Both the position numbers and the translations under genes were made by a program. This document shows, piece by piece, positions 15,157-21,865 of a DNA stretch of 21,865 nt; position 1 is the first letter of the stretch, and each line of letters starts with the position of its first letter. Location of the stretch: the NCBI GenBank assembly GCA_964415045.1, contig CAYPZL010000092.1, positions 1 to 21,865 of the forward strand. The letters are read 5' to 3'. This DNA comes from CAYPZL01 sp964415045 (GTDB taxonomy: Bacteria; Planctomycetota; Phycisphaerae; Sedimentisphaerales; Anaerobacaceae). The notes below the pieces were generated by a model. That model saw only the letters and a program-made list of their open reading frames with translations, searched no databases and was not told the DNA's origin.

Positions 15157-15567
15157 TCAGAGTCCTCTAATCTGGGCGATGACTCTGCGGCTGCGGGCTC
15201 CATCGAATTCGCAGAAGAAGATTCCTTGCCAGGTCCCTAGGGCCAGAGAGCCGTTGTGGACGCCGATGCGCTCGCTGCACCCGATAATCGAACTTTTGCA
15301 ATGTGCGTCCGAATTCCCTTCGGAGTGCCGATAACCGCGCCGGGAGCGGGGCAGCAGATCGTCGAGCGTCAGGAGGATATCGTGAGGGACGGAGGGGTCG
15401 GCGTTCTCGTTGATCGTAATGGCGGCGGTGGTGTGGGGACAGAAGACGAGGACCTCTCCATCGCGGATGCCGGACTCGCGGACGGCCGCGTCTACTTGGG
15501 CGGTGATGTCGATCATCTCGGTGCGGCTGTGCGTGCTGACCGGGAACTCCTTCTGGATGATTTTCAT
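15157..15567 (-). CDS. yjbQ: YjbQ family protein (UPF0047)
   Basis: The 136-aa protein matches the YjbQ family along its whole length. The conserved core HTTAAITINENADPSVPHDI (45-64) and the second motif HSEGNSDAHCKSSIIG, with its metal-binding histidines, are present. Family members have been reported to have weak thiamine phosphate synthase activity; the physiological role is unsettled. The protein is small, soluble and cytosolic. AAGGAG lies 5 nt before the ATG. It starts 12 nt after the argS stop codon, so it is the last gene of the rsfS-argS-yjbQ transcript. Confidence 0.93.
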   Translation of the reverse strand: MKIIQKEFPVSTHSRTEMIDITAQVDAAVRESGIRDGEVLVFCPHTTAAITINENADPSVPHDILLTLDDLLPRSRRGYRHSEGNSDAHCKSSIIGCSERIGVHNGSLALGTWQGIFFCEFDGARSRRVIAQIRGL

Positions 15568-15579
15568 GGCGGCTCCTTC

Positions 15580-17379
15580 TTACATCTGCTCGACGACGCC
15601 GATGCCCAGCAGCTCGCTGAGACCGTGACGTATGGTCCCGGCCGTGAGGTCGCAAAGCAACAGTCGCGTCGGACGCTTCTCGGGCGCAGCGTCGAGGACG
15701 GGACAGTTGGTGTAGAACGCGCTGAATTTCTGCGCCAGCTCGTAGAGGTAGGACGTGAGGTAGTTGGGACGATAGTCGGCCGCCGCCGACTCGACTGCCT
15801 CGGCGTAGCGCACGAGATGTTTGGCAAGGTCCAGCTCGGCCGGCTCGCTCAGGTCCAGGTCGCGGATGTTCCTGCGCTCGTCTTCGATACTGACGCCCTT
15901 GCTCTCGGCCTTGCGCTCGATGGACTTGATGCGAGCGTAGGCGTATTGCATGTAGGGGGCCGTGTTGCCGTCCATCGCCAGCATCTTGTCGAAGCTGAAA
16001 ACGTAATCGCTCGTGCGATTGTTGGAGTAGTCGGCGTACTTGACCGCGCCGATGCCGACGGCGTTGGCGATCTCCGCCTTTCGCTCGGCAGGCAGGTCGG
16101 GATTCTTTTCTTCTACCACGGCTTTCGCTCGTTCGACTGCTTCATCCAGCAAGTCTTTCAGTTTCACGTTCTCGCCGGAGCGCGTCTTGAGCGGCTTGCC
16201 GTTCTCGCCCAGGACGCTGCCGAATGTCACGTGTGACAGCTCGATCTTCTTGCCGTCGCGCGTGTCCCAGCCCGCCATAGCCGCCACGGCAAAGAGCATC
16301 TCGAAGTGCAGGCTCTGCCGCGCATCGGTGACGTAAAAGATTTTGTCGGCGTGCAGTTTGTCGACGCGATAGCGCAGCGCCGCCAAGTCCGTCGTGGCGT
16401 ACAAATAGGCCCCGTCGCTCTTGCGAATAATAAACGGCAGCGCCTGCCCCTCCTTGTTCCTGAACCCCTCCGGAAACACGCAAATCGCCCCGTCCGATTC
16501 GACCGCCAGCGTCTTTTCCTGAAGCGTCCCGACCACGTCCGAAAGCCTGTCGTTGTAGAAACTCTCGCCGCAGACGTGCTCTTTCTTCAGCGTCGCCCCG
16601 AGACGGTCGTAGATCTCCTGGCACTCAGTCATCGAAAGATCGACGATTTCCTGCCATTGCCTTCGCACGTCCGTTTCCCCTCGCTGGAGACGTACAACGT
16701 ATTCTCTCGAATCCTTCGCAAATTCAGGATCGGAGTCATATTCCTTCTTGGCACGGCGATACAATTCCTCCGTGTCCTCCAGGGCCAGCGCGTCATCGGG
16801 CTTCTTTCCGGCGACCTTCTCCATTCTCGAGGCGGTATGAACATGCAACATGTAGTTGATGAGCATTCCGAACTGCGTGCCCCAGTCGCCGATGTGGTTC
16901 TGGCGGATGACCTTGTGTCCGAGGAACTCGAGGAGTCGGCAGATGGCGTCGCCGATGATGGTGCTGCGGAGGTGTCCTACGTGCATCTGCTTGGCGACGT
17001 TGGGGCTGGAGAAATCGACGACGACGGTCTGGGCGTCGTCGGCGCTTTCGATGCCGAGCCGGCCGGAGCCGTCGGCATTGATCCGCAGCAGTTGTGTGGC
17101 GACGTAGTCGGGCTTGAGCCGCAGATTGATAAATCCCGGTCCGGCCACTTCAGGCGGCTCACACAAATCGCTGACGTCCACCTTCTCGACCACGGATTCC
17201 GCCAGCTTGCGCGGATTGGTCTTGAGCTTCTTGCCCAATCCCATGACGCCGTTGACTTGGTAATCCCCAAACTTCGCATCCGTAGCCGGCCGCACAATCG
17301 CCGCGCAATCATCCTGCCCGGCAACCGCCGCCATCGCAGTGGCAAATCTCTCTTCAAGAATATCAACCGTCGTTTTCAT
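15580..17379 (-). CDS. argS: Arginyl-tRNA synthetase
   Basis: The 599-aa class I synthetase charges tRNA-Arg. An N-terminal Add1-type domain (about 1-115) is followed by the catalytic core with VDFSSPNVAKQMHVGHLRS, where the HIGH equivalent HVGH is at 133-136. The core continues with QNHIGDWGTQFGML, YATTDLAALRYR and YVTDARQSLHF. The KMSKS region reads GKPLKTRSGE, a loop without the second Lys, as in many ArgRS. The C-terminal anticodon domain ends LLGIGVVEQM. The ATG at 17379 is chosen as the first ATG after rsfS. The 21-nt spacer is AT-rich, repetitive (GATTATTGAT) and lacks a ribosome site. Confidence 0.96.
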   Translation of the reverse strand: MKTTVDILEERFATAMAAVAGQDDCAAIVRPATDAKFGDYQVNGVMGLGKKLKTNPRKLAESVVEKVDVSDLCEPPEVAGPGFINLRLKPDYVATQLLRINADGSGRLGIESADDAQTVVVDFSSPNVAKQMHVGHLRSTIIGDAICRLLEFLGHKVIRQNHIGDWGTQFGMLINYMLHVHTASRMEKVAGKKPDDALALEDTEELYRRAKKEYDSDPEFAKDSREYVVRLQRGETDVRRQWQEIVDLSMTECQEIYDRLGATLKKEHVCGESFYNDRLSDVVGTLQEKTLAVESDGAICVFPEGFRNKEGQALPFIIRKSDGAYLYATTDLAALRYRVDKLHADKIFYVTDARQSLHFEMLFAVAAMAGWDTRDGKKIELSHVTFGSVLGENGKPLKTRSGENVKLKDLLDEAVERAKAVVEEKNPDLPAERKAEIANAVGIGAVKYADYSNNRTSDYVFSFDKMLAMDGNTAPYMQYAYARIKSIERKAESKGVSIEDERRNIRDLDLSEPAELDLAKHLVRYAEAVESAAADYRPNYLTSYLYELAQKFSAFYTNCPVLDAAPEKRPTRLLLCDLTAGTIRHGLSELLGIGVVEQM

Positions 17380-17400
17380 CAAATAATCAATAATCAATCA

Positions 17401-17772
17401 TCAATAATCGATCTTCTCTGCGTCTCCCCAGAGGAGTTCGAGGTCGTAGTAGTCGCGGTATTCTTCGTCGAAGATGTGCACGACGACGGTGACGAAATCG
17501 AGGAGGATCCATCGGGCCTGTTCGTAGCCGGCCCGGCCGAAGCGCTGGAATCCCTGGTTTCTGCCGGCCTCGGAAATCTCGTCGGCGACCGTGCGCATTT
17601 GCCGGTCGCTGGTCCCGGTGGCGATCACGAAGTAATCGGTGGCCGGCGACATGCCCGTCAGGTCGAGCACGACGATATCGGTGCAGTGCCGGCTGTCGGC
17701 CACCCGCGCCGCCGCCAGGGCGAACTCTCTTGCCTGCTTGTTACCTTCACCAGTCAATGACGTCATCCTCAT
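17401..17772 (-). CDS. rsfS: Ribosomal silencing factor RsfS (RsfA/DUF143)
   Basis: The 123-aa protein binds ribosomal protein uL14 and keeps the 50S subunit from joining 30S when nutrients are short. Family motifs are present: DIVVLDLTGMSPATDYFVIATG, with the conserved D..DYFVI..G run split across two strands, then SDRQMRTVADEI, GYEQARWILLDFVTVVVHIF and a C-terminal YRDYYDLELLWGDA. Two ATGs (17772 and 17766) are possible and neither has a good ribosome site. The first is given. An upstream in-frame extension reads through a hairpin and is unlikely. It is the first gene of a unit with argS and yjbQ. Confidence 0.93.
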   Translation of the reverse strand: MRMTSLTGEGNKQAREFALAAARVADSRHCTDIVVLDLTGMSPATDYFVIATGTSDRQMRTVADEISEAGRNQGFQRFGRAGYEQARWILLDFVTVVVHIFDEEYRDYYDLELLWGDAEKIDY

Positions 17773-17777
17773 CGGGG

Positions 17778-17814
17778 AAATAGAAAGGGCGGCCAAGCAT
17801 GAGATTGGCCACCC
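17778..17814 (-). terminator. Terminator-like hairpin between hppA and rsfS
   Basis: On the minus strand GGGTGGCCAA pairs with TTGGCCGCCC (one mismatch) around an 8-nt loop and is followed by TTTCTATTT. It ends only a few nt before the rsfS start. It may end the hppA transcript, or it may be the 5' structure of the rsfS mRNA. Confidence 0.5.
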
Positions 17815-17818
17815 TCGT

Positions 17819-17847
17819 ACCTTACCTTTTTTGACCCGTTGCGTCAA
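17819..17847 (-). promoter_or_regulatory. Possible promoter for rsfS-argS-yjbQ
   Basis: The minus strand has TTGACG (17847-17842), 17 nt, then TAAGGT (17824-17819). The -35 box is good and the -10 box is weak. Confidence 0.35.
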
Positions 17848-17885
17848 CCGTGCAGCCGGATACGGCGTCGCCGGCGCAACGGATC
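17833..17885 (-). other. Long stem-loop behind hppA
   Basis: On the minus strand GATCCGTTGCG pairs with CGCAACGGGTC. It is 11 bp with one U-G pair that would be a C-A mismatch on the other strand. An inner GCCGG/CCGGC stem lies inside. It begins 10 nt after the hppA stop codon and contains the rsfS -35 box. Confidence 0.5.
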
Positions 17886-17894
17886 ACGAACGGT

Positions 17895-20348
17895 TTACTG
17901 ACCGCCCAGGTGCAGCCATTCGCTGATCTGCGGGGCGAACTTGACGATCACGCCCGAGAAGACCACGCTGACCATGGTCATCAGCTTGATCAGGATGTTG
18001 AGGCTCGGGCCCGACGTGTCCTTGCAGGGGTCGCCGACGGTGTCGCCGACGACCGCGGCCTTGTGGGCCTCGGAGCCTTTGCCGCCGTGGGCGCCCTTCT
18101 CGATGTACTTCTTGGCGTTGTCCCAGGCCCCGCCGGCGTTGTTGAGCGTGATGGCGAGCACGAAGCCGGTCGTCAGGCCGCCGACCAGCAGGCCCATGAC
18201 GCCCGCGACGCCCAGCAGCAACCCGGTGACGACGGGAACGATAATCGCCAGCAGAGAGGGCAGAAGCATTTCCTTCTGGGCCCCCTTGGTGGAGATCGCC
18301 ACGCAGCGAGCGTAGTCGGGCTTGCCCGTGCCTTCCATGATCCCGGCGATCTCTTTGAATTGCCGGCGAACTTCGTTGACCATGGCGCCGGCGGCTCGTC
18401 CGACCGCTTTCATCGTCATCGCACTGAAGACAAAGGCCATCATCGCACCGATGAAGAGACCGCCGATGAGCTTCGGGTTCATGATTGTGAGGTTATACGC
18501 CTCAACGAAATGCGTCATCAAAGCGCTGGCGTTACCGACCAGGCTCAATCCGTCCTCTTGCAGGGCGCCGAAAGCCGCCTTGACCTCTGCGCTGGCTTCG
18601 GAGCCTCGGTAGAAGACCACGTTTCCGACCCGGTAGAGACCGTCGGCGCTTTCGCTGGCCAGTCGGCCGATCCAGATGCGGACCTCTTCGATATAGGCGG
18701 CCAGCAGCGCCATGGCGGTCAGGGCCGCCGAGCCGATGGCGAAGCCCTTGCCCGTGGCCGCGGTGGTATTGCCCAGAGAATCCAGGGCGTCGGTGCGCTT
18801 GCGCACCTCTTCGCCCAGACCACTCATCTCGGCGTTCCCCCCGGCGTTGTCGGCGATGGGGCCGTACGCGTCGGTCGCCAGGGTGATACCCAGGGTCGCG
18901 AGCATTCCGACGGCCGCAAAGCCGATGCCGTAAAGGCCCATGGCCATGTTCGTGAAACCGCCTGCGAAACCGTAGGCACACAGGATGCCGATTACAATCG
19001 TGATGACGGGAAGACCGGCCGAGTACATGCCGGTGGCGAGGCCGTCAATGATCGTCGTGGCCGGGCCCATCTTGGCCTGCTCGGCGATGCCCTTCGTCGG
19101 CTTGTATTCGTCCGAGGTGTAGTATTCCGTGAATTGCCCGATCAACACACCGGCGACGAGGCCCGAAACGACGGATCCGAAAATGCCCCAGGTAATCCAA
19201 CCGAAGCCGGCGAGAATCGCCACGGCCGCGATGATCAGGACGGAACTGCCCAGCGTACCGATAAGAAGGGCCCGCAGCAGGTTTTTCTGGCTGGCATCTT
19301 CCTTGCATCGAACGAGGAAGATCCCGGCGATGGAAAGCAGAATCCCCAGACCGGCGACGACCATCGGCGCCAGGACGGCCTTGAGAACGTCACCTTGCTG
19401 GGGCAGGACCAGGGCCGCGCCCAGGGCGGCGGTCGCCAGGATCGAGCCGCAGTAGCTCTCGTAGAGGTCGGCGCCCATACCGGCGACGTCGCCGACGTTG
19501 TCGCCGACGTTGTCGGCGATGGTGGCCGGGTTACGCGGATCGTCTTCCGGAATGCCGGCCTCGACCTTGCCGACTAAGTCGGCGCCGACGTCGGCAGCTT
19601 TGGTGTAGATGCCGCCGCCCACACGGGCGAACAGCGCCTGGGTCGAAGCCCCCATGCCGAACGTGATCATGGTCGTGGTGATTTCCACGAGCTTGTGATC
19701 CGCTTCCATCCCCGCCTTGACCAGCGGCAGGCCGAACAGCGTCAATCCCTCCTTCATGTGGGCGGCGGTGTAAACGACCTTGTCCAGGATCAGGTACCAC
19801 ATGGAAATGTCGAAGAGGCCGAAGCCTACGACGACCAGACCCATCACGGCGCCGGAGCGGAAGGCGACCTGCAGGCCGCTGTTGAGGCTCTTGCTGGCGC
19901 CCTGGGCGGTTCGGGCCGAGGCGTTCGTGGCCGTCTTCATGCCCAAAAAGCCGCACAGGCCGCTGAAGAAACCGCCGGTCAGAAACGCCACCGGGACGAA
20001 CGGGTTCTGGACGCCCTTGTAGGCCAGGAACGCGAAAATCGCCAGCAGGACGATGAAGACCACCGTAACGACGCTGTACTGGCGGAAGAGATACGCGTAG
20101 GCGCCCTCGCGCACGTGCCGGGCGATCTCGATCATCTTCTCCGTGCCCTCGGGGGCTTCCATCATCTTCTTGTAGAAGTAGAAGGCAAATCCCAGGGCCA
20201 GAAGCGATCCAACCGGGGCGATCCACCAGGTCAAGGGCGTGCCGGAGGCCGCAACCGCCTCGGGTGTTTCGGCTGCCTGGGCCATCGCCACCGTACTCAT
20301 GGCCAGAATCGGCACCGACAACCCCACAATTCTCTTCAGCGCTCTCAC
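17895..20348 (-). CDS. hppA: Membrane-bound ion-pumping inorganic pyrophosphatase, K+-dependent type
   Basis: The 817-aa integral membrane protein hydrolyses pyrophosphate and pumps H+ and/or Na+ across the membrane. It has about 16 membrane segments, and a signal-like N-terminus (1-28, ending VAMAQA) ahead of the first. The catalytic loops DVGADLVGKVEAGIPEDDP (253-271) and NPATIADNVGDNVGDVAGMG are intact, as is the third-loop DNAGGNAEM. GNTTAATGKG (526-535) has Ala and Gly at the two positions that mark the K+-dependent class. The sequence alone does not tell me H+ from Na+. The GTG at 20348 is chosen because AGGAG is 8 nt before it. The earlier GTG overlaps that ribosome site. It has its own promoter. 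Confidence 0.96.
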   Translation of the reverse strand: MRALKRIVGLSVPILAMSTVAMAQAAETPEAVAASGTPLTWWIAPVGSLLALGFAFYFYKKMMEAPEGTEKMIEIARHVREGAYAYLFRQYSVVTVVFIVLLAIFAFLAYKGVQNPFVPVAFLTGGFFSGLCGFLGMKTATNASARTAQGASKSLNSGLQVAFRSGAVMGLVVVGFGLFDISMWYLILDKVVYTAAHMKEGLTLFGLPLVKAGMEADHKLVEITTTMITFGMGASTQALFARVGGGIYTKAADVGADLVGKVEAGIPEDDPRNPATIADNVGDNVGDVAGMGADLYESYCGSILATAALGAALVLPQQGDVLKAVLAPMVVAGLGILLSIAGIFLVRCKEDASQKNLLRALLIGTLGSSVLIIAAVAILAGFGWITWGIFGSVVSGLVAGVLIGQFTEYYTSDEYKPTKGIAEQAKMGPATTIIDGLATGMYSAGLPVITIVIGILCAYGFAGGFTNMAMGLYGIGFAAVGMLATLGITLATDAYGPIADNAGGNAEMSGLGEEVRKRTDALDSLGNTTAATGKGFAIGSAALTAMALLAAYIEEVRIWIGRLASESADGLYRVGNVVFYRGSEASAEVKAAFGALQEDGLSLVGNASALMTHFVEAYNLTIMNPKLIGGLFIGAMMAFVFSAMTMKAVGRAAGAMVNEVRRQFKEIAGIMEGTGKPDYARCVAISTKGAQKEMLLPSLLAIIVPVVTGLLLGVAGVMGLLVGGLTTGFVLAITLNNAGGAWDNAKKYIEKGAHGGKGSEAHKAAVVGDTVGDPCKDTSGPSLNILIKLMTMVSVVFSGVIVKFAPQISEWLHLGGQ

Positions 20349-20412
20349 TTTGTTCACTCCTTTCGAATGATCCGGTTATCTTTGCGCACAGACTCACTGC
20401 AAAATTCCCGCC

Positions 20413-20440
20413 AGTGTAACGCAATGAAGTCCTTTTTCAA
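20413..20440 (-). promoter_or_regulatory. Promoter for hppA
   Basis: The minus strand has TTGAAA (20440-20435), 16 nt, then TACACT (20418-20413). The leader would be about 58 nt. Confidence 0.55.
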
Positions 20441-20460
20441 CTCTTTTTCGCGGACGGCGG

Positions 20461-20487
20461 ATAGAAATCGCTGCGTTCAGGATGACA
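20461..20487. repeat. Diverged REP-like repeat (GTCATCCTGA type)
   Basis: On the minus strand TGTCATCCTGAACGCAGCG resembles a common interspersed intergenic repeat (GTCATCCTGAGCGAAGCG, recalled from general knowledge). It lies between argJ and hppA. Confidence 0.4.
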
Positions 20488-20516
20488 TACCACCCACGAA
20501 TGAACCAGAATATATA

Positions 20517-21719
20517 TTATGTGTGGTATTCGGCGTTGATGCGGACGTATTCGGCGGTCAGGTCGCATCCGTAGCAGAAATCGCCGGCCCGGCCGGCGCC
20601 TAAATTGACGGTGATGGTGTGCTCTCGCTGGGAGACGATCCGGGTCGCCTTTTTCTCGTCGAATTTGGCGGGGCTGCCGTTGCGAAACACGTACAGGTTG
20701 TCGAGCTTGCAAGAGAGCCTGGCGGGGTCGAGTCGCACGCCCGCCGAGCCGACGGCGCAGATGATCCGGCCCCAGTTGGGGTCGCCCCCGTGGACGGCGC
20801 ACTTGACGAGCGGATAATCGGCCACGGCGCGCGCCGCCTGAGCGGCGTCGGCCTGAGAGGCCGCACCCTGGATCACCACCTTGAACATGCGCGTCGCACC
20901 CTCGGCATCCAGGGCCATCTGCCGCGCCAGATCGGTGCACAGATCGAGCAGGGCTCCGGCGAACTTTCGGTAGCGCGGGCACCGGCTCGTGATCGGGCGG
21001 TGGCCCGCCAGAGCCGAGGCCAGCAGGATCGCGGTGTCGTTGGTGCTCTGGTGGCCGTCGACGGTGAGCTTGTTGAGCGAGTTGCCCACGGCCTCCTTCA
21101 GAGCGGCCGCCAGAAGCGGTTTCGTGATCGCCGCGTCGGTGGTCAGAAACAGCAGCGTCGTCGCCATGTTGGGCCCGATCATGCCGGCGCCCTTGACCGC
21201 GCCGGCGATCGTGACGTCCCGGCCCGAGATCCGCAGCCGGCGAACCGCCTGCTTGGGACGGGTGTCCGTGGTCATGATGGCCTTCGCAAAGTCCAGACCC
21301 GCCTTCGGGGAGTCGGACAGCCGGGCGGCGGCCTTCGCAATTCCGTCGGTGGCCTTCTCGACGGGCAGTTGTTCGCCGATGATGCCGGTCGAGGCCACGA
21401 GTACCTGCTCGGGCCTGGCCCCGACGTGCCGGGCGGCGGCGGCGCACATCTTCGCCGCATTCGCCAGGCCCTTCTTGCCGGTGCAGGCGTTGGCGTTGCC
21501 CGAGTTGACCGCGACCGCATAGACCTTCCGGCTTCGCACGTGCTCCCGGCAAACCTGCACCGCCGCCGAGACGATCCGGTTCGTCGTGAAAACCGCCGCC
21601 CCCGTCGCACCACCCGGACAGACCAACAAACCAACATCGGATTTCCCCGAAACCTTAATCCCACAACTCAACCCCGCCGCCAAAAACCCTTTCGGCGCGG
21701 TAATCGTTTTATTTGGCAT
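20517..21719 (-). CDS. argJ: Bifunctional glutamate N-acetyltransferase / amino-acid acetyltransferase
   Basis: The 400-aa enzyme moves the acetyl group from N-acetylornithine to glutamate in the recycling arginine pathway, and in bifunctional forms it also uses acetyl-CoA. It is made as a precursor that cuts itself between Ala and Thr. The site is KGAGMIGPNMATT, giving Thr187 as the nucleophile of the beta chain. VNSGNANACTG, GIIGEQLP, SLNKLTVDGHQSTNDT and GGDPNWGRI are typical. The end DLTAEYVRINAEYHT has the usual YVxINAxYxT tail. The ATG at 21719 has GGAG 6 nt upstream. An in-frame ATG at 21731 lacks a ribosome site. Confidence 0.97.
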   Translation of the reverse strand: MPNKTITAPKGFLAAGLSCGIKVSGKSDVGLLVCPGGATGAAVFTTNRIVSAAVQVCREHVRSRKVYAVAVNSGNANACTGKKGLANAAKMCAAAARHVGARPEQVLVASTGIIGEQLPVEKATDGIAKAAARLSDSPKAGLDFAKAIMTTDTRPKQAVRRLRISGRDVTIAGAVKGAGMIGPNMATTLLFLTTDAAITKPLLAAALKEAVGNSLNKLTVDGHQSTNDTAILLASALAGHRPITSRCPRYRKFAGALLDLCTDLARQMALDAEGATRMFKVVIQGAASQADAAQAARAVADYPLVKCAVHGGDPNWGRIICAVGSAGVRLDPARLSCKLDNLYVFRNGSPAKFDEKKATRIVSQREHTITVNLGAGRAGDFCYGCDLTAEYVRINAEYHT

Positions 21720-21801
21720 ACTCGTCTCCATTGCCCACGCGAGAGGCCACTTAGTATTTGCGTTCAGCTCCGTTTGCCGATGATCGCACAGATGTAATCG
21801 A

Positions 21802-21829
21802 ATAATCCTTCTCTTAGTAACTATCTCAA
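21802..21829 (-). promoter_or_regulatory. Weak promoter candidate for argJ
   Basis: The minus strand has TTGAGA (21829-21824), 16 nt, then GATTAT (21807-21802). The -10 box is a poor match. No ARG-box operator was identified. Confidence 0.3.
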
Positions 21830-21865
21830 AAGGGCCGGTTTGGCCGATAGTCATCTGTAGGAACC

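Overview
The window looks like a chromosomal segment from a GC-rich planctomycete, most likely of the Phycisphaerae type. This is an inference from content: a secreted dockerin / lamin-tail / CotH protein, a lipoprotein made of DUF11 repeats, and core genes with long, promoter-bearing intergenic regions. No phage, transposase, defence or CRISPR genes were seen, and no tRNA or rRNA.

Layout from left to right. 1-4193 is a cell-surface block on the minus strand: a CotH-kinase-family protein that runs off the left edge, a 9-nt G-tract minisatellite, and an unknown 85-aa gene overlapping a lipoprotein endonuclease/exonuclease/phosphatase. A divergent gene on the plus strand (4194-5651) encodes a secreted TIM-barrel protein resembling a glycoside hydrolase. 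5652-7173 holds a 77-aa gene of unknown function, accB, and several structured non-coding elements, including a 165-bp element with 25-bp perfect inverted repeats that enclose two further perfect hairpins. 7174-9033 is the DUF11 lipoprotein, with a leader of about 300 nt. From a divergent promoter pair the plus strand carries a homocysteine methyltransferase/methylenetetrahydrofolate reductase fusion followed by thyX. Both draw on methylene-tetrahydrofolate.

Convergent to these, a minus-strand pair follows: a YggS PLP-homeostasis protein and a SpoIIE/RsbU-type PP2C phosphatase. About 750 bp without a convincing gene come next (14410-15156). Inside them is a near-consensus promoter followed about 190 nt later by an intrinsic terminator, which I read as a small non-coding RNA. 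The right end, all minus strand, is rsfS-argS-yjbQ (ribosome silencing, arginyl-tRNA synthetase, YjbQ), a K+-dependent-type membrane pyrophosphatase, and argJ of arginine biosynthesis.

The protein-coding content is mostly recognisable. The least explained parts are non-coding: the nested inverted-repeat element at 6104-6268, the putative small RNA at about 14908-15096, the terminator inside the accB leader, and the G-tract repeat at 2767-2907. Predicted promoters share a look (TTGCAA/TTGAxx, 16-18 nt, TACACT/TATAAT). All promoter and RNA calls were made by eye and are not experimental.
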